Source of the DNA: a virus
Length of the DNA stretch: 64,000 nucleotides
Virus record (IMG/VR): IMGVR_UViG_3300020477_001008
Coordinates: 1-64,000 of that record
Reading direction: 5' to 3' (one strand)
Shown: positions 46,103 through 55,115 of the stretch, in pieces
Layout of the letters: every line of letters begins with the position of its first letter
How positions within the stretch are numbered: position 1 is the stretch's first letter
Notes under the pieces: generated by a model
Databases searched by the model: none
What the model saw: the letters and a program-made list of their open reading frames with translations, nothing else
Told to the model about the DNA's origin: nothing
Program-made: the position numbers and the translations under genes

Positions 46103-47484
46103 AAGCAACTTTCATAAAATTCTTCCAATTCCGGAAAAACTTTTTTAAATGATTTGTTCCTTCTTTTATCATATTCATTAATATATCTTACAAAATCATT
46201 TCTAGTTATATTTAAGTTAATTTGCTCAGCTTCGTTTGGATCTGCTTCTGCATATGACTTAAAACGCATTAATTTAGCTAGTTCAAAATCAAAAAACCCT
46301 TTATATGGGTTGTTATGTGTTTCAGCATTATTCTCCATAACTGCCACAGCAGGATCTAATAATGATCCATATTTTTTAGGTAATATTGAAGCACTCAAAT
46401 AAGCAGGGTGCCTTAAAATTGCTGTGTCTATTGTTATTGGTACTTTTCTATCATTGCTATAAAATTCTGTTTTTAATGGATGTATTATATCAAGTAACTT
46501 ATGCAACCTTGGCATACTTAATAATCCAGTTGTACACATAATTGTAATTTTTGTTTTTGGTAATTCAGTTAGCACACGACACATATTATCATACCATTGA
46601 TTAAAGTCTAACCCATCTCTAATATACTCTGCTTGTTCGCCAAATGTATCAACTGATGTGTATAGTCTTGTTAAACCAATTTTATTATCTAATGTTATAC
46701 GTTTCATTTTTTCAATGTATTGATCAAACAGTTTATCTGGTACGCAACCATTTGAGTTAATGCTTAATTCTAATTCTGGTCTTGGATTGTTATTAACATA
46801 ATCTAATACTTTAAAAGTATCTTTTGCTAATAGAGGTTCCCCGCCTGTAATTCTAAAAACCTGGAGAGTTTTGTACAGGTCGGGAAACCATTTCCAAAAA
46901 GCGTCAACATAAGGATTATGTTCACGATGCGGAATCGGTAATTTGCCTTGTTGTTTTAGCCAAGACAAGTTATTAAATTTATCGCTTGTAGGATATGCAC
47001 CTTCAGATTGTATTTCTTCCATCCAGGAACTACTGAATGCAGGACTACAATATGCACATTTTAAATTACAAACATTTGAAAAACTAACTTCAACATAAGT
47101 TGGATTAACATTTTCTACGCCAACCATTTTAGCAGTTTCTTCTAAATATGGTTTAGCCCACGGCTCGTGTGATTTAGAACTTCTATCGCTATAATGTTCT
47201 GGACCTAGATCTTCTACGTTCCAACAGTATTGACATTCAGGAGGTCGTACTCCTTTTAACATTAATTCTCTTTGTGATTTTTTATATTCAGTATTGTGTA
47301 AAGCACTAGGATTAGTTTTTAATTCTTCTACAGGAACTTGGTGTGTTCTAGGGTGATGACAACTATGTGTATGACCATATTGTAAATGAATAGTTGACTG
47401 ATACCATTTCGCTAGACAGAATGATGGCGATACAGCATTAAGCTGATCTCTTGTCTGCTTGATTTTAATAACTTCATCTGTCAT
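46099..47484 (-). CDS. Radical SAM protein, second subtype (SCHHP type)
   Basis: This 461-aa protein has N-terminal C23 (SFCLAKW), C42 (SCHHPRTHQVP), C84/C87 (ECQYCWNVEDLG), the SAM motif C139/C143/C146 (NVCNLKCAYCSP) and FRITGGEPLLAK. It is the paralogue of the protein at 42127. It overlaps a 49-aa membrane-peptide gene upstream and is followed by the lipoprotein, SET and pepA genes, all minus. Confidence 0.87.
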   Translation of the reverse strand: MTDEVIKIKQTRDQLNAVSPSFCLAKWYQSTIHLQYGHTHSCHHPRTHQVPVEELKTNPSALHNTEYKKSQRELMLKGVRPPECQYCWNVEDLGPEHYSDRSSKSHEPWAKPYLEETAKMVGVENVNPTYVEVSFSNVCNLKCAYCSPAFSSSWMEEIQSEGAYPTSDKFNNLSWLKQQGKLPIPHREHNPYVDAFWKWFPDLYKTLQVFRITGGEPLLAKDTFKVLDYVNNNPRPELELSINSNGCVPDKLFDQYIEKMKRITLDNKIGLTRLYTSVDTFGEQAEYIRDGLDFNQWYDNMCRVLTELPKTKITIMCTTGLLSMPRLHKLLDIIHPLKTEFYSNDRKVPITIDTAILRHPAYLSASILPKKYGSLLDPAVAVMENNAETHNNPYKGFFDFELAKLMRFKSYAEADPNEAEQINLNITRNDFVRYINEYDKRRNKSFKKVFPELEEFYESCL

Positions 47485-47623
47485 TTTTTTTAAAAAAACT
47501 TTTGATATAATTCCATAGACATTGTGTATATGCAGTTATAACAACAGCAGTAATTAATATTATACAAATTGGTATCCATATAATCCAAAAAATAATATCA
47601 CCTATTGTATCTAATATTTTCAT
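47474..47623 (-). CDS. Micro-gene, 49-aa membrane peptide
   Basis: MKILDTIGDIIFWIIWIPIC is followed by IILITAVVITAYTQCLW and a basic end (NYIKSFFKKNDR). It starts at a perfect ATGA overlap with the 83-aa gene and ends 11 nt inside the radical SAM gene. Both overlaps support it. Confidence 0.6.
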   Translation of the reverse strand: MKILDTIGDIIFWIIWIPICIILITAVVITAYTQCLWNYIKSFFKKNDR

Positions 47624-47871
47624 TGTGCTTCTATTTGAAAGCCTTTCCACGGTTTAGGTTTGTATGTACCGTTATGTAGTGCTTCCATATTTTTTGCTAA
47701 TCGCTCTTCGTGTTCTGCTTTTAGTCTTGCTTTTTTTATCTCCATATCTTCATAAATTTTTTCAACGTTTTCTTCACCTGTTATAATCTGTGCTGTCTTT
47801 ATCATTGCACCCATTGGTAATCCAAACACAAATGTAAAAAATAATATTGCCATTGCTATTACTGTTTTCAT
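47620..47871 (-). CDS. Membrane-anchored helical protein, 83 aa
   Basis: An N-terminal hydrophobic segment (VIAMAILFFTFVFGLPMGAM) is followed by a long charged helix (ENVEKIYEDMEIKKARLKAE) and a Pro/Trp end (YKPKPWKGFQ). It may be a signal anchor with a coiled coil outside or inside. It is coupled to the transferase gene at 47868. Confidence 0.6.
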   Translation of the reverse strand: MKTVIAMAILFFTFVFGLPMGAMIKTAQIITGEENVEKIYEDMEIKKARLKAEHEERLAKNMEALHNGTYKPKPWKGFQIEAQ

Positions 47872-48863
47872 ATAGTTTTATAAGTTATCCTTCCTTCAGA
47901 ATCTTTTTCTGTAACTAAATTTCCTTGTCTAGGTGGATTCCAATAAACTTTTTTAAAGAACTTTGATCCAGCTTCGTCTATTTCTGAAACAGGCATATTT
48001 AATTTTTTACGTAATTGATCTCCAAGAAATCTTGTTTCTTTTTCAAGCTTTTCCATACTCCAATTGTATTTTGACTTAACACAATATTGATCTTCTCCTG
48101 CAAACTTTGGCATAATTTCTTCTGTGAAATATTTTGTGTGCCAATCAAAGTGTGCAACATTTACAAAGTCAAACGTTGGATCTAAATTTGTTAAGTAACA
48201 ACCTAATCTTGTTCCATACAAAGCCCATAAGCCGTTTTCCACATCTCTACCTATGTTACTCCATATGAGTAATCTCCAATAATTTTTATCGTGTAAACTT
48301 GCTTCAAAATTATCTGGATCAACTTTTACTCCTCTATCCAAAGACATCTTTACACCTTCTCTAAATCCTGCTCTATAAGCCTGATAAGGTGTTGCATTAT
48401 TCATTACATAACTAAATGCTTCATTGAATTGAATATAATTTAAGTCCCAACAAAAGTCTACTTTGGATCTTTCATCCTCTGCAATCTCGTGTGTTTTCAT
48501 ATCTAAAACATATTGTACAGGCCAACATTTAATTCCACCATTACCATATACTAGTCCATTAATACTATTAATACCACACCAACTAATAACAGAACTTTCT
48601 AGTTTAACATCAGCTTGTCTAAAATCAATTACTTGATCAAAAAACTTTGGATCAACAATATTATCACCGTCAACAGAAATAAATCTATCCGTTTCACTTG
48701 CTTCAGCACAGGCTTTGTGTGCCGCATCTGAGCCTAATACTCCGTGTGTTCTTTTAGCCCAAGGACATTTTGTTTTTAAGTCAGCCCAGTTTTCTTCCAT
48801 ATTAGGTTCGTCAAAACTAATATAAAAAATGTCAATGTCAGTTACATCAATTATTTTACTCAT
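47868..48863 (-). CDS. GT-A-like glycosyltransferase
   Basis: This 331-aa protein has RFISVDGDNIVDPKFF with DGD at residues 65-67, the metal-binding DxD of GT-A nucleotide-sugar transferases. It begins DVTDIDIFYISFDEPNMEEN, a typical first beta strand. Later FDWHTKYF and FVNVAHF lie where acceptor residues might be. Proteins of this look occur in large marine phages. Donor and acceptor unknown. Confidence 0.65.
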   Translation of the reverse strand: MSKIIDVTDIDIFYISFDEPNMEENWADLKTKCPWAKRTHGVLGSDAAHKACAEASETDRFISVDGDNIVDPKFFDQVIDFRQADVKLESSVISWCGINSINGLVYGNGGIKCWPVQYVLDMKTHEIAEDERSKVDFCWDLNYIQFNEAFSYVMNNATPYQAYRAGFREGVKMSLDRGVKVDPDNFEASLHDKNYWRLLIWSNIGRDVENGLWALYGTRLGCYLTNLDPTFDFVNVAHFDWHTKYFTEEIMPKFAGEDQYCVKSKYNWSMEKLEKETRFLGDQLRKKLNMPVSEIDEAGSKFFKKVYWNPPRQGNLVTEKDSEGRITYKTI

Positions 48864-49452
48864 CTTTTAATTCCTTATAACAATAATCGTCGTATATTCT
48901 TTTTGTATAAACACAATTATCTGTGTGTTTAGTATTATAAGAAACGACTGCTTCTTTATTTGTTAGCAAGTATAAAACCGGAATACGTGCATACTCAATT
49001 AAATTATGTGGATCACTATCGTAACATAAAATAAAATCTAAAAATTCTTGTCCTTCTATATTAATATTTTCAATTTTAGTATCATTTGTTATTTTGTATT
49101 TTTTCATCAAATAAGCTCTGAATGTTTCATCAAATTTAATAGTTAATTTTTGTTCTTTTATATTGTTTTCCACAATTACGTCCCCAGCTTCTAGTTTAGG
49201 TATTTTAAATAACCTATCATCTATAAGCTTTACAGCAATATCTGTTTTCTTCAACTTTATTGAATATTTACTCTGTTTTACATCCTTATCTATGTAATAA
49301 TGCACAGGATTTTTCTTGTTATTAATAAAGTCTTCTACGTCTTTATAATCAATTTCAAAGTATGTTTTAGACAAATCAGGTTGGTTACGATTAATACCTA
49401 ATATATTTCTAGTTTCTAAATCAAATAAAACGTATCTTTTTTCGTCTATCAT
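48856..49452 (-). CDS. Hypothetical protein, 198 aa
   Basis: It begins MIDEKRYVLFDLETRNILGI and has strand-rich middle segments (KYSIKLKKTDIAVKLIDDRL) and a Tyr-rich end (TKRIYDDYCYKELKDE). The opening FDLETRNI is not a DEDD nuclease motif in context. No family is recognised. It lies between two glycosyltransferase genes and overlaps both. Confidence 0.6.
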   Translation of the reverse strand: MIDEKRYVLFDLETRNILGINRNQPDLSKTYFEIDYKDVEDFINNKKNPVHYYIDKDVKQSKYSIKLKKTDIAVKLIDDRLFKIPKLEAGDVIVENNIKEQKLTIKFDETFRAYLMKKYKITNDTKIENINIEGQEFLDFILCYDSDPHNLIEYARIPVLYLLTNKEAVVSYNTKHTDNCVYTKRIYDDYCYKELKDE

Positions 49453-50300
49453 AATCCAATTTTCTTTTCTAATTTAACTATTATTTCATCTGTAAGAAAT
49501 TCTTTGTCTTGATAATGAAATGGTAAAGTTTGTTTATAATTTCCAATTTTTAAATCACAATCTTTTGAAAAATATGCACCAATATGTTTTGTCCAATTTT
49601 TAGAATAACCAGGACCCCAACCTTGTACATTTGATTTCATATGTACAAAAGTAGGATAGTTTAAATGTTTATTACATATTTCATTGCCTATGCCTAATAT
49701 TTTTCCAGCCAAAGCATAAACTACATCAGCACTTAAAAATGTTTGTCTTGGTGGTACTAAAAAGTCTTCTTTAAATGTATCATAGTTTCTAAAAATATGT
49801 TCAACTAATTTAAAATACTCTTCTGCTACATCGCTATTTTTATTAAAATGAAAAAATGCTGTATATATATTTGGTAAATTATTTGCTAAAAATGTTTGTC
49901 TATTTGAATTATTATTAGCTATTTCATTTCTATAAGTTTTAACTTGAGATGGTGATGTTAAATTTCTATTTGAAAAATAATCCCACCAATGTCCTATGTC
50001 ACTTAAAAATAACATATCAGTATCTAAAATAACTGTATGTTGATATGGAGTCATATAATAATATTTCCATTTGTTATTAATCTTCCAATCAGCCAATTGT
50101 GCGTCATCATTGAATGGCATTTCTATTACTTGATCAAATACAGTTTTATATTTGTCAGGAACAATTGTATCTTTGTCAACAGCAATACTAATACGTCTAA
50201 CAGATCTTTGTGTGTTGGTAATACTTAAAGCAAGAGCATAAGCCATACGAACATAATCATAATTACTATTTTGTGCTATTACTAGATATCCTTTACTCAT
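49449..50300 (-). CDS. GT-A/GT8-like glycosyltransferase
   Basis: This 283-aa protein has MTPYQHTVILDTDMLFLSDI with DTD at 93-95, the DxD of GT8-type and related nucleotide-sugar transferases. It starts KGYLVIAQNSNYDYVRMAYA, as in proteins that retain a first Rossmann strand. The C-terminal LPFHYQDKEF could hold the third metal ligand His. It is a paralogue-like partner of the protein at 50792. Confidence 0.7.
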   Translation of the reverse strand: MSKGYLVIAQNSNYDYVRMAYALALSITNTQRSVRRISIAVDKDTIVPDKYKTVFDQVIEMPFNDDAQLADWKINNKWKYYYMTPYQHTVILDTDMLFLSDIGHWWDYFSNRNLTSPSQVKTYRNEIANNNSNRQTFLANNLPNIYTAFFHFNKNSDVAEEYFKLVEHIFRNYDTFKEDFLVPPRQTFLSADVVYALAGKILGIGNEICNKHLNYPTFVHMKSNVQGWGPGYSKNWTKHIGAYFSKDCDLKIGNYKQTLPFHYQDKEFLTDEIIVKLEKKIGL

Positions 50301-50475
50301 TATCTAACTCTTCCCAACTGTTATCAGCTTCTTTATTTTTTTTGTATTTTTTTAAAACAGATGTATCACCACTGCCAATTGCTTTAAAAAAATCAGACAT
50401 CGCTGAACTTTTTTCTTTAATTGATTGACAACCAGTTAGCATTGTTATTGCAATTATTAATACAAATATTCTCAT
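50293..50475 (-). CDS. Small lipoprotein, 60 aa
   Basis: MRIFVLIIAITMLTGC is a lipoprotein signal with lipobox LTGC (Cys16), followed by 44 charged residues (SIKEKSSAMSDFFKAIGSGD). It may sit in the inner or outer membrane. It overlaps the transferase and mazG genes. Confidence 0.65.
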   Translation of the reverse strand: MRIFVLIIAITMLTGCQSIKEKSSAMSDFFKAIGSGDTSVLKKYKKNKEADNSWEELDNE

Positions 50476-50792
50476 TATCTATTATCGCCATCTCCGTGGA
50501 TTGTATTATTTTTTAATCTTTCTTCAAGCTTTGTCTTGTTTGTATCGGCAACTTCTTGTAATGTAATATTTAAATCACCAGCTAGTGCTGAAAGATACCA
50601 AAGCACATCTCCTAATTCTTTTGTAATAGTTTCTTTAAAGTTTTCTTTTGCACCATCTCTAATGTGCTTTTTTACTTTTTCAGCTACTTCGCCTGCTTCT
50701 CCACATAGCCCTAAAGTTGGATATAATGTTGTATATTCTTTTGGATATCGCTTCATAGATGCAACAAATTCTTGATACTCGTTAAATGTCAT
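50475..50792 (-). CDS. mazG: MazG-like nucleotide pyrophosphohydrolase
   Basis: This 105-aa protein has the helical MazG pattern: GLCGEAGEVAEKVKKH (EAGE at 32-35) and ITKELGDVLWYLSALAGDL (E59, D62). These acidic residues bind Mg and hydrolyse NTPs or related nucleotides to the monophosphate plus pyrophosphate. Marine phage MazG proteins have been proposed to adjust host nucleotide pools or alarmone levels. Length is that of single-domain phage MazG. Confidence 0.9.
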   Translation of the reverse strand: MTFNEYQEFVASMKRYPKEYTTLYPTLGLCGEAGEVAEKVKKHIRDGAKENFKETITKELGDVLWYLSALAGDLNITLQEVADTNKTKLEERLKNNTIHGDGDNR

Positions 50793-51670
50793 TAGCTGTT
50801 CTCCTTAATAATTTTATCTGATAATCTGTTTAACGCAAATTTATTCATTACGTGTATGTTTGTGTTTTCAGTTTGACATAATAGATAGTCGCCTGGGTTG
50901 TTTGGTTTTTCTAATAAAAATTTAAATTTAGTTCCTTCAACATCTATAAAATCATCAAAGCCGTGTGAGTGTTGTAAAAATGGAACTGGTAATGGCTTAA
51001 CAAAATTATTATTTGCCATTCCATTTAATAAATGTATAGCTATACTAAATGCAAAATCATTTCTAAATGTTGGTGCATCAAAATGATAAAGTAATTTATA
51101 ATATTCATAATTGCGTTGTACGTGATTAACCATATCAAATAACATTTCAGATTCTTTTGTTTTTCTAAAAAATACTGCGGTTGCCCAATAAAAGTTAATT
51201 GACTGTTCTCCTATTCTAGAAAACTCTTCAAATTTTCTAGTTGAAAATATATCTTTTGAATCTCTATTAATTTGTATATCATAATCTAATTCCCAACACA
51301 TATCAAATTGATTATTGCAAATCATATAATCAACATCTAATATTAATGTTTCATCATATGGAGAGTAATGGAAAGAGTTATGCCTATCAATATTATAAAA
51401 TGTTTCAATTTGTTTAGAATATCTAGTATCGTAAAATCTTTTTTTGTTTGGAGTGTTTCTTCGTCTTTCAATTAGAATATTATCTATTTTACTATCAACA
51501 AATTCTTTACTATATGCTTTGTATAGCCAATTAACTGTGCCTTCATCTGTAACAATAGTTACAGAATTATTTTTCATATGTTTTTTGATTAGACAGCTAT
51601 TTGCTAAAGCTATCTTTCCGTAATCGATATGACGATTATTATGTGCGTAAAATAGAATACCTCTAGACAT
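50792..51670 (-). CDS. GT-A-like glycosyltransferase
   Basis: This 292-aa protein has FHYSPYDETLILDVDYMICN with DVD at 112-114. It begins SRGILFYAHNNRHIDYGKIA, like the protein at 49449, and the DxD lies in the same context. It ends with FLQHSHGFDDFIDVEG and a conserved-looking HVMNKFALNRLSD. A nucleotide-sugar transferase of unknown specificity. Confidence 0.65.
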   Translation of the reverse strand: MSRGILFYAHNNRHIDYGKIALANSCLIKKHMKNNSVTIVTDEGTVNWLYKAYSKEFVDSKIDNILIERRRNTPNKKRFYDTRYSKQIETFYNIDRHNSFHYSPYDETLILDVDYMICNNQFDMCWELDYDIQINRDSKDIFSTRKFEEFSRIGEQSINFYWATAVFFRKTKESEMLFDMVNHVQRNYEYYKLLYHFDAPTFRNDFAFSIAIHLLNGMANNNFVKPLPVPFLQHSHGFDDFIDVEGTKFKFLLEKPNNPGDYLLCQTENTNIHVMNKFALNRLSDKIIKENS

Positions 51671-51675
51671 AGGAA

Positions 51676-52023
51676 TTACTCTACTAGTTTATGTACTTTT
51701 CTTTTATTTGCTAGTTCGCTATGTTGTCTATGATATTCGTTAACTGATTCAAACCACCTGGTTGTAATTTGATTATAAAAGTCTTGTAAATCTTCTATAT
51801 CAATTGGTGTTTTATTTGAATCTAACATTATCATTGATTTTTTGCCTTGCTTACAAAAAGAATCAATAAATGCTATTAATGTTTCATTAATATGAAATAT
51901 ACCACCATTGTAAGCATAATTCAATTGTGCTTCGCATCTATCTTTAAGCTTTTCTTTTTGGTTAGCCAATGTTGATCTATAGTTGGCAAATTCCAATGCT
52001 TTTTCAAGTCTTTGATCGGTCAT
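51676..52023 (-). CDS. Conserved marine T4-like phage protein, 115 aa
   Basis: MTDQRLEKALEFANYRSTLA is followed by NQKEKLKDRCEAQLNYAYNG, then GGIFHINETLIAFIDSFCKQ and MLDSNKTPIDIEDLQDFY. I recognise this arrangement (a helical head, 'YNGGxFxIxxxLIxF', 'DxNxxPIxIxDLxxF') from marine T4-like phages, where it lies beside tail-structure genes. The function is unknown. The terminator of the virion block immediately precedes its start. Confidence 0.65.
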   Translation of the reverse strand: MTDQRLEKALEFANYRSTLANQKEKLKDRCEAQLNYAYNGGIFHINETLIAFIDSFCKQGKKSMIMLDSNKTPIDIEDLQDFYNQITTRWFESVNEYHRQHSELANKRKVHKLVE

Positions 52024-52061
52024 AAAAAAACCCTCCAGTGTGTTTATAATACACTAGAGGG
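52024..52061 (-). terminator. Intrinsic terminator of the virion-protein block
   Basis: On the minus strand, CCCTC...GAGGG and AGTGT/ACACT form a 10-bp stem with one mismatch and an 8-nt loop, followed by seven T residues and the ATG at 52023. It ends transcription from the virion genes. Confidence 0.85.
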
Positions 52062-52098
52062 CTTTATAAGTCAACTAATTTATATAATATTATATCAA

Positions 52099-53028
52099 TT
52101 ATAACGTAGCTGTATTGGCAAAACTTGGAGAAGCCACTTGTACGTAAGAGGCATTATCCGCTTTGTCAAAAGTAACAGTACTTGATATTGTACCATCTAC
52201 TGAGTCAGTACCAGTCCAACCTGTACCTTCATTTGGTGCAGTACCTAAACCGCCACCAGTGTATGTACCAGTTTCTGCCGCGTGATCATCGTTCAAATCA
52301 ACCTGGAAAGTTAGTAATCCAGATCCATCTGTTTTAGCTTGGATATGTATATCGTTCGCTGTGTAATCACCTGAACCAATTGGTGCTGACATAATTGTTT
52401 GGTTAGAAGTTGTTAAATCTCTATAACCAACTGATGTGTTAGTACCATATGATCCGCCTGATTTTGTAGTGTCTGTTGCATTCATAGTCACAGTACCTAG
52501 ACCTGTACCTAAGTTAGTCCAAGCCGTGTTTTGGTCTGTTGAAGAACCGCCTGATCTTGCTACAACTATGTGGATTTTACCACCTGAGTTGAAAAAGTAT
52601 CTAGCCGCATTCTGCGAACCAAAGTTAACAGTGAAAGTATGTGTAATAGTACCACTCCAAGAATCAGTTCTTGAAGATGAAATACCAGCTTGTCCCGTTG
52701 ACAAGTTAGAGGCATCAGCCGTGTCTGCGTTAGTATCGATTAACGTGACGTCTGCCGCTAAATTTGACAAAGGTAAAATATTTCCACCTGTTGTTACTGT
52801 GTTAGATGCATTAGTTAGTGTTGTTCCTTGGTGATTGGCCGCTTTTTGTAGACCTGAAAGTAAAGAATTCCATTGAGCCGCTGTAATCGTAGCGCCTGCA
52901 CTCAAAGTTGTTATCTCTGATAAGCCGTATCCTTTTGCTCCCGAGCCGGTACCAATCACTGCATTTACGTTATTAGCAAACGTGTTATAGTCTGCCGCTG
53001 TAATTGTATCACCTTGTTGATAAGCCAT
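52099..53028 (-). CDS. Virion structural protein (tail fibre/baseplate-associated)
   Basis: This 309-aa protein starts MAYQQGDTITAADYNTFANN, a head seen in marine phage virion proteins. The rest is low in Lys and rich in Gly, Thr, Ser and Asn (TNASNTVTTGGNILPLSNLA). It has beta-prism-like composition and a C-terminal VTFDKADNASYVQVASPSFA. It is likely a trimeric fibre- or decoration-type protein. It is 2 nt from the 439-aa gene. Confidence 0.7.
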   Translation of the reverse strand: MAYQQGDTITAADYNTFANNVNAVIGTGSGAKGYGLSEITTLSAGATITAAQWNSLLSGLQKAANHQGTTLTNASNTVTTGGNILPLSNLAADVTLIDTNADTADASNLSTGQAGISSSRTDSWSGTITHTFTVNFGSQNAARYFFNSGGKIHIVVARSGGSSTDQNTAWTNLGTGLGTVTMNATDTTKSGGSYGTNTSVGYRDLTTSNQTIMSAPIGSGDYTANDIHIQAKTDGSGLLTFQVDLNDDHAAETGTYTGGGLGTAPNEGTGWTGTDSVDGTISSTVTFDKADNASYVQVASPSFANTATL

Positions 53029-53030
53029 TG

Positions 53031-54350
53031 TTATTTCACTCCTATTGCAATAGTTATTTTGTCAACCTCTTCGGTTGTTTTTGACACTAGAGCTCTACCA
53101 AAGGTAGCTTTCCAGTTGTCATTTGGATCGGCTTTTACAGCAACACCTGGAATATCACTGCTAACCAATCTATCACCTTTTGCAACTGGTCCCTTAACTT
53201 TGCAAGAAACCCTTCCAGAAAAAGCTACAAATGGGTGAGTAGTATCATCTCCCGCTCCGTCATTCATTCTAAATGCTGGAGTTTCAGAAATAACACCAAA
53301 TACGTTTTCATCTGCCCTGTCGGCAGTTTTTGTAATTTCTTCTACACCACCTAGTGCAACAATTGTACCTGGATCCATAGTAACGTCTGCCGCAAATCTT
53401 TCAGCGATATCGGCGTATTGGGCTGAAGTTGCCACACCGTATATGGTTGCATAACGTTTAGTATTTGATCCTAAATCAACTGAAGCATTCGCAGTAGGTT
53501 CTAACTTACCTGCGTGTGCCTGTGTAGTAGTTTTAGTTAAAATCATTATTTTAGCCGAGTCATAACTTACCGCGGCGTTACTAGCATCTTGTACTGCAAG
53601 AGCTTCGTCTGCCAACGGAGCTACTGCCGCCGGATCTAAATAACCATCTCTAATATTCAAACCAGCTTGTAGCGAACCTGTTGCCGCCGCACCTGATGTT
53701 GTTACTGAGAAGTTATTTCTAATATCATATTGTAAAGTTCCATTTGTCATAGCCGCTGTTTGACCAGTACTAATATCAAATGAAGCTGGAGCATATAAGG
53801 CAATTACTTGATCAGCACCTGCACCTGTTTTTCCAATTATTGCAGTTACTTCAACATCAGTATCACCAGATACGTTAGTACCTGCTGTGTAACCAGCTCT
53901 TCTAGCCGCTGTTGCCCAAGCATTTGGACCAACTTTAAGTGTTACTGAAGTTTGTCTAGCATTTGCAGTTGCCATAGCAGTCGCCTGCCAAGCCGCTCCA
54001 TCATAAATTTTTAAAATTTTATCTGAAGTAGTATCCATCCACAAAGTACCTGCTGTTGCAGAACTTGGCGCTGATGTTCCTACTGTTACGTTTAATCTAT
54101 CCCAAGCTGTACCGTCATATGCTTTTAATACAGATTCACCTGTATCATACCATAATTGTCCTGTTTGTGGACTTGATGGTGCAGAGCTGTTAGCTTGATT
54201 TTCTAGTAATTTTACAAAGTCCTCAGCGATTAACTCACCGTAACCTGTATAGTTTTTTCCAATCAGTGTTATGCCACCTACAACCTGAGTAGTACCCGGT
54301 GTAACTGTGGTAACAACTGTTCCTCTTGTATTATTAATTGTATAAGACAT
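53031..54350 (-). CDS. Virion structural protein, tail-fibre-like
   Basis: This 439-aa protein has two tandem 'LWxDTxxxxLKxYDGxAW' modules (LWYDTGESVLKAYDGTAW and LWMDTTSDKILKIYDGAAW, residues about 68-130). A C-terminal domain has SAQYADIAERFAADVTMDPG followed by TIVALGG...VFGVISETPAF. The end resembles C-terminal chaperone or peptidase-like domains of phage fibres, by inference. The late promoter at 54370 and AGGAG support the start. Confidence 0.72.
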   Translation of the reverse strand: MSYTINNTRGTVVTTVTPGTTQVVGGITLIGKNYTGYGELIAEDFVKLLENQANSSAPSSPQTGQLWYDTGESVLKAYDGTAWDRLNVTVGTSAPSSATAGTLWMDTTSDKILKIYDGAAWQATAMATANARQTSVTLKVGPNAWATAARRAGYTAGTNVSGDTDVEVTAIIGKTGAGADQVIALYAPASFDISTGQTAAMTNGTLQYDIRNNFSVTTSGAAATGSLQAGLNIRDGYLDPAAVAPLADEALAVQDASNAAVSYDSAKIMILTKTTTQAHAGKLEPTANASVDLGSNTKRYATIYGVATSAQYADIAERFAADVTMDPGTIVALGGVEEITKTADRADENVFGVISETPAFRMNDGAGDDTTHPFVAFSGRVSCKVKGPVAKGDRLVSSDIPGVAVKADPNDNWKATFGRALVSKTTEEVDKITIAIGVK

Positions 54351-54369
54351 TATTAGTTGCTCCTATTTC

Positions 54370-54377
54370 TATTTATG
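54370..54377 (-). promoter_or_regulatory. Candidate T4-like late promoter
   Basis: CATAAATA on the minus strand, 19 nt upstream of the ATG at 54350, with AGGAG between. Confidence 0.5.
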
Positions 54378-54436
54378 CGTAGTTTCATTAAAACCGGTGT
54401 TATATAGCATAAAATTAACTGTTTCCTTTTGTTGCA

Positions 54437-55087
54437 TTATTGCATTTGTACCCTTACGGTATACACTATTTCTATTTGTCTATTGGTACTTTTTTGTACT
54501 GGGTGGAAAATAACGTGCGATAGCATTAAAGCCTGCGTATTATCTAATGTTCCACTTGTAGTATCTTGATAATAACCAAATAAACCTAGCTCATCAAACA
54601 CATAATTTGAGTCTGTTGTAGCTGAATCACTTGCATCTTGCGTAGCTGGTTCACCAAAATCTAAAGTACATTTTACTTTTAGATCTGTATATGCGCCAGT
54701 TGATGGCAAAATTTCAATATTATTGTTTGGATCTGTAGTTGCTGTTGTGCTTGTACCTGATGGTTTAGCTACAGCTTTTGTATAAGTTCTGTTATACAAA
54801 TCTGATGAATTATCTTTTGTAGCAGTTGTGTTTGTACTTTTGTACTTAATACTACCTGTTGATAATATATCAGATCCACCGTTACCAAAGCCCATCCAAT
54901 AAATTCCTGAGTCATTTAACGTATGATAACTTAAAGCTGAAGCTATCACGTAAGCCATATTACCAAAATGGATTGCGTTTTTTTGGTCTACTAATACCTC
55001 TCCGGTATTTTTATCCTTAATTAAAATGTGACCTTCCATTTTAATTTTACCTTCTTCATCTGGCTTTTGTACGTTATTTTCTGACAT
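54437..55087 (-). CDS. Virion structural protein, 216 aa
   Basis: MSENNVQKPDEEGKIKMEGH is followed by ILIKDKNTGEVLVDQKNAIH and YWMGFGNGGSDILSTGSIKY. It is beta-rich with Thr/Ser/Asp loops. The HIxIxDxxTGExLxxxxNAIxxxN pattern is known to me from marine phage tail-region proteins; the exact role is unknown. It is placed between two fibre-like genes. Confidence 0.65.
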   Translation of the reverse strand: MSENNVQKPDEEGKIKMEGHILIKDKNTGEVLVDQKNAIHFGNMAYVIASALSYHTLNDSGIYWMGFGNGGSDILSTGSIKYKSTNTTATKDNSSDLYNRTYTKAVAKPSGTSTTATTDPNNNIEILPSTGAYTDLKVKCTLDFGEPATQDASDSATTDSNYVFDELGLFGYYQDTTSGTLDNTQALMLSHVIFHPVQKSTNRQIEIVYTVRVQMQ

Positions 55088-55115
55088 AATTTTTCCCTAT
55101 ATTATATTATAATGA

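Noticed and set aside
48856-49452. FDLETRN as a DEDD exonuclease motif
   Set aside because: No matching downstream acidic motifs in the expected order, and the context is glycosyltransferase genes.
52436-52834. 132-aa plus-strand ORF within the virion gene
   Set aside because: Antisense to a clear structural gene; long antisense frames are common opposite Thr/Ser/Gly-rich genes.
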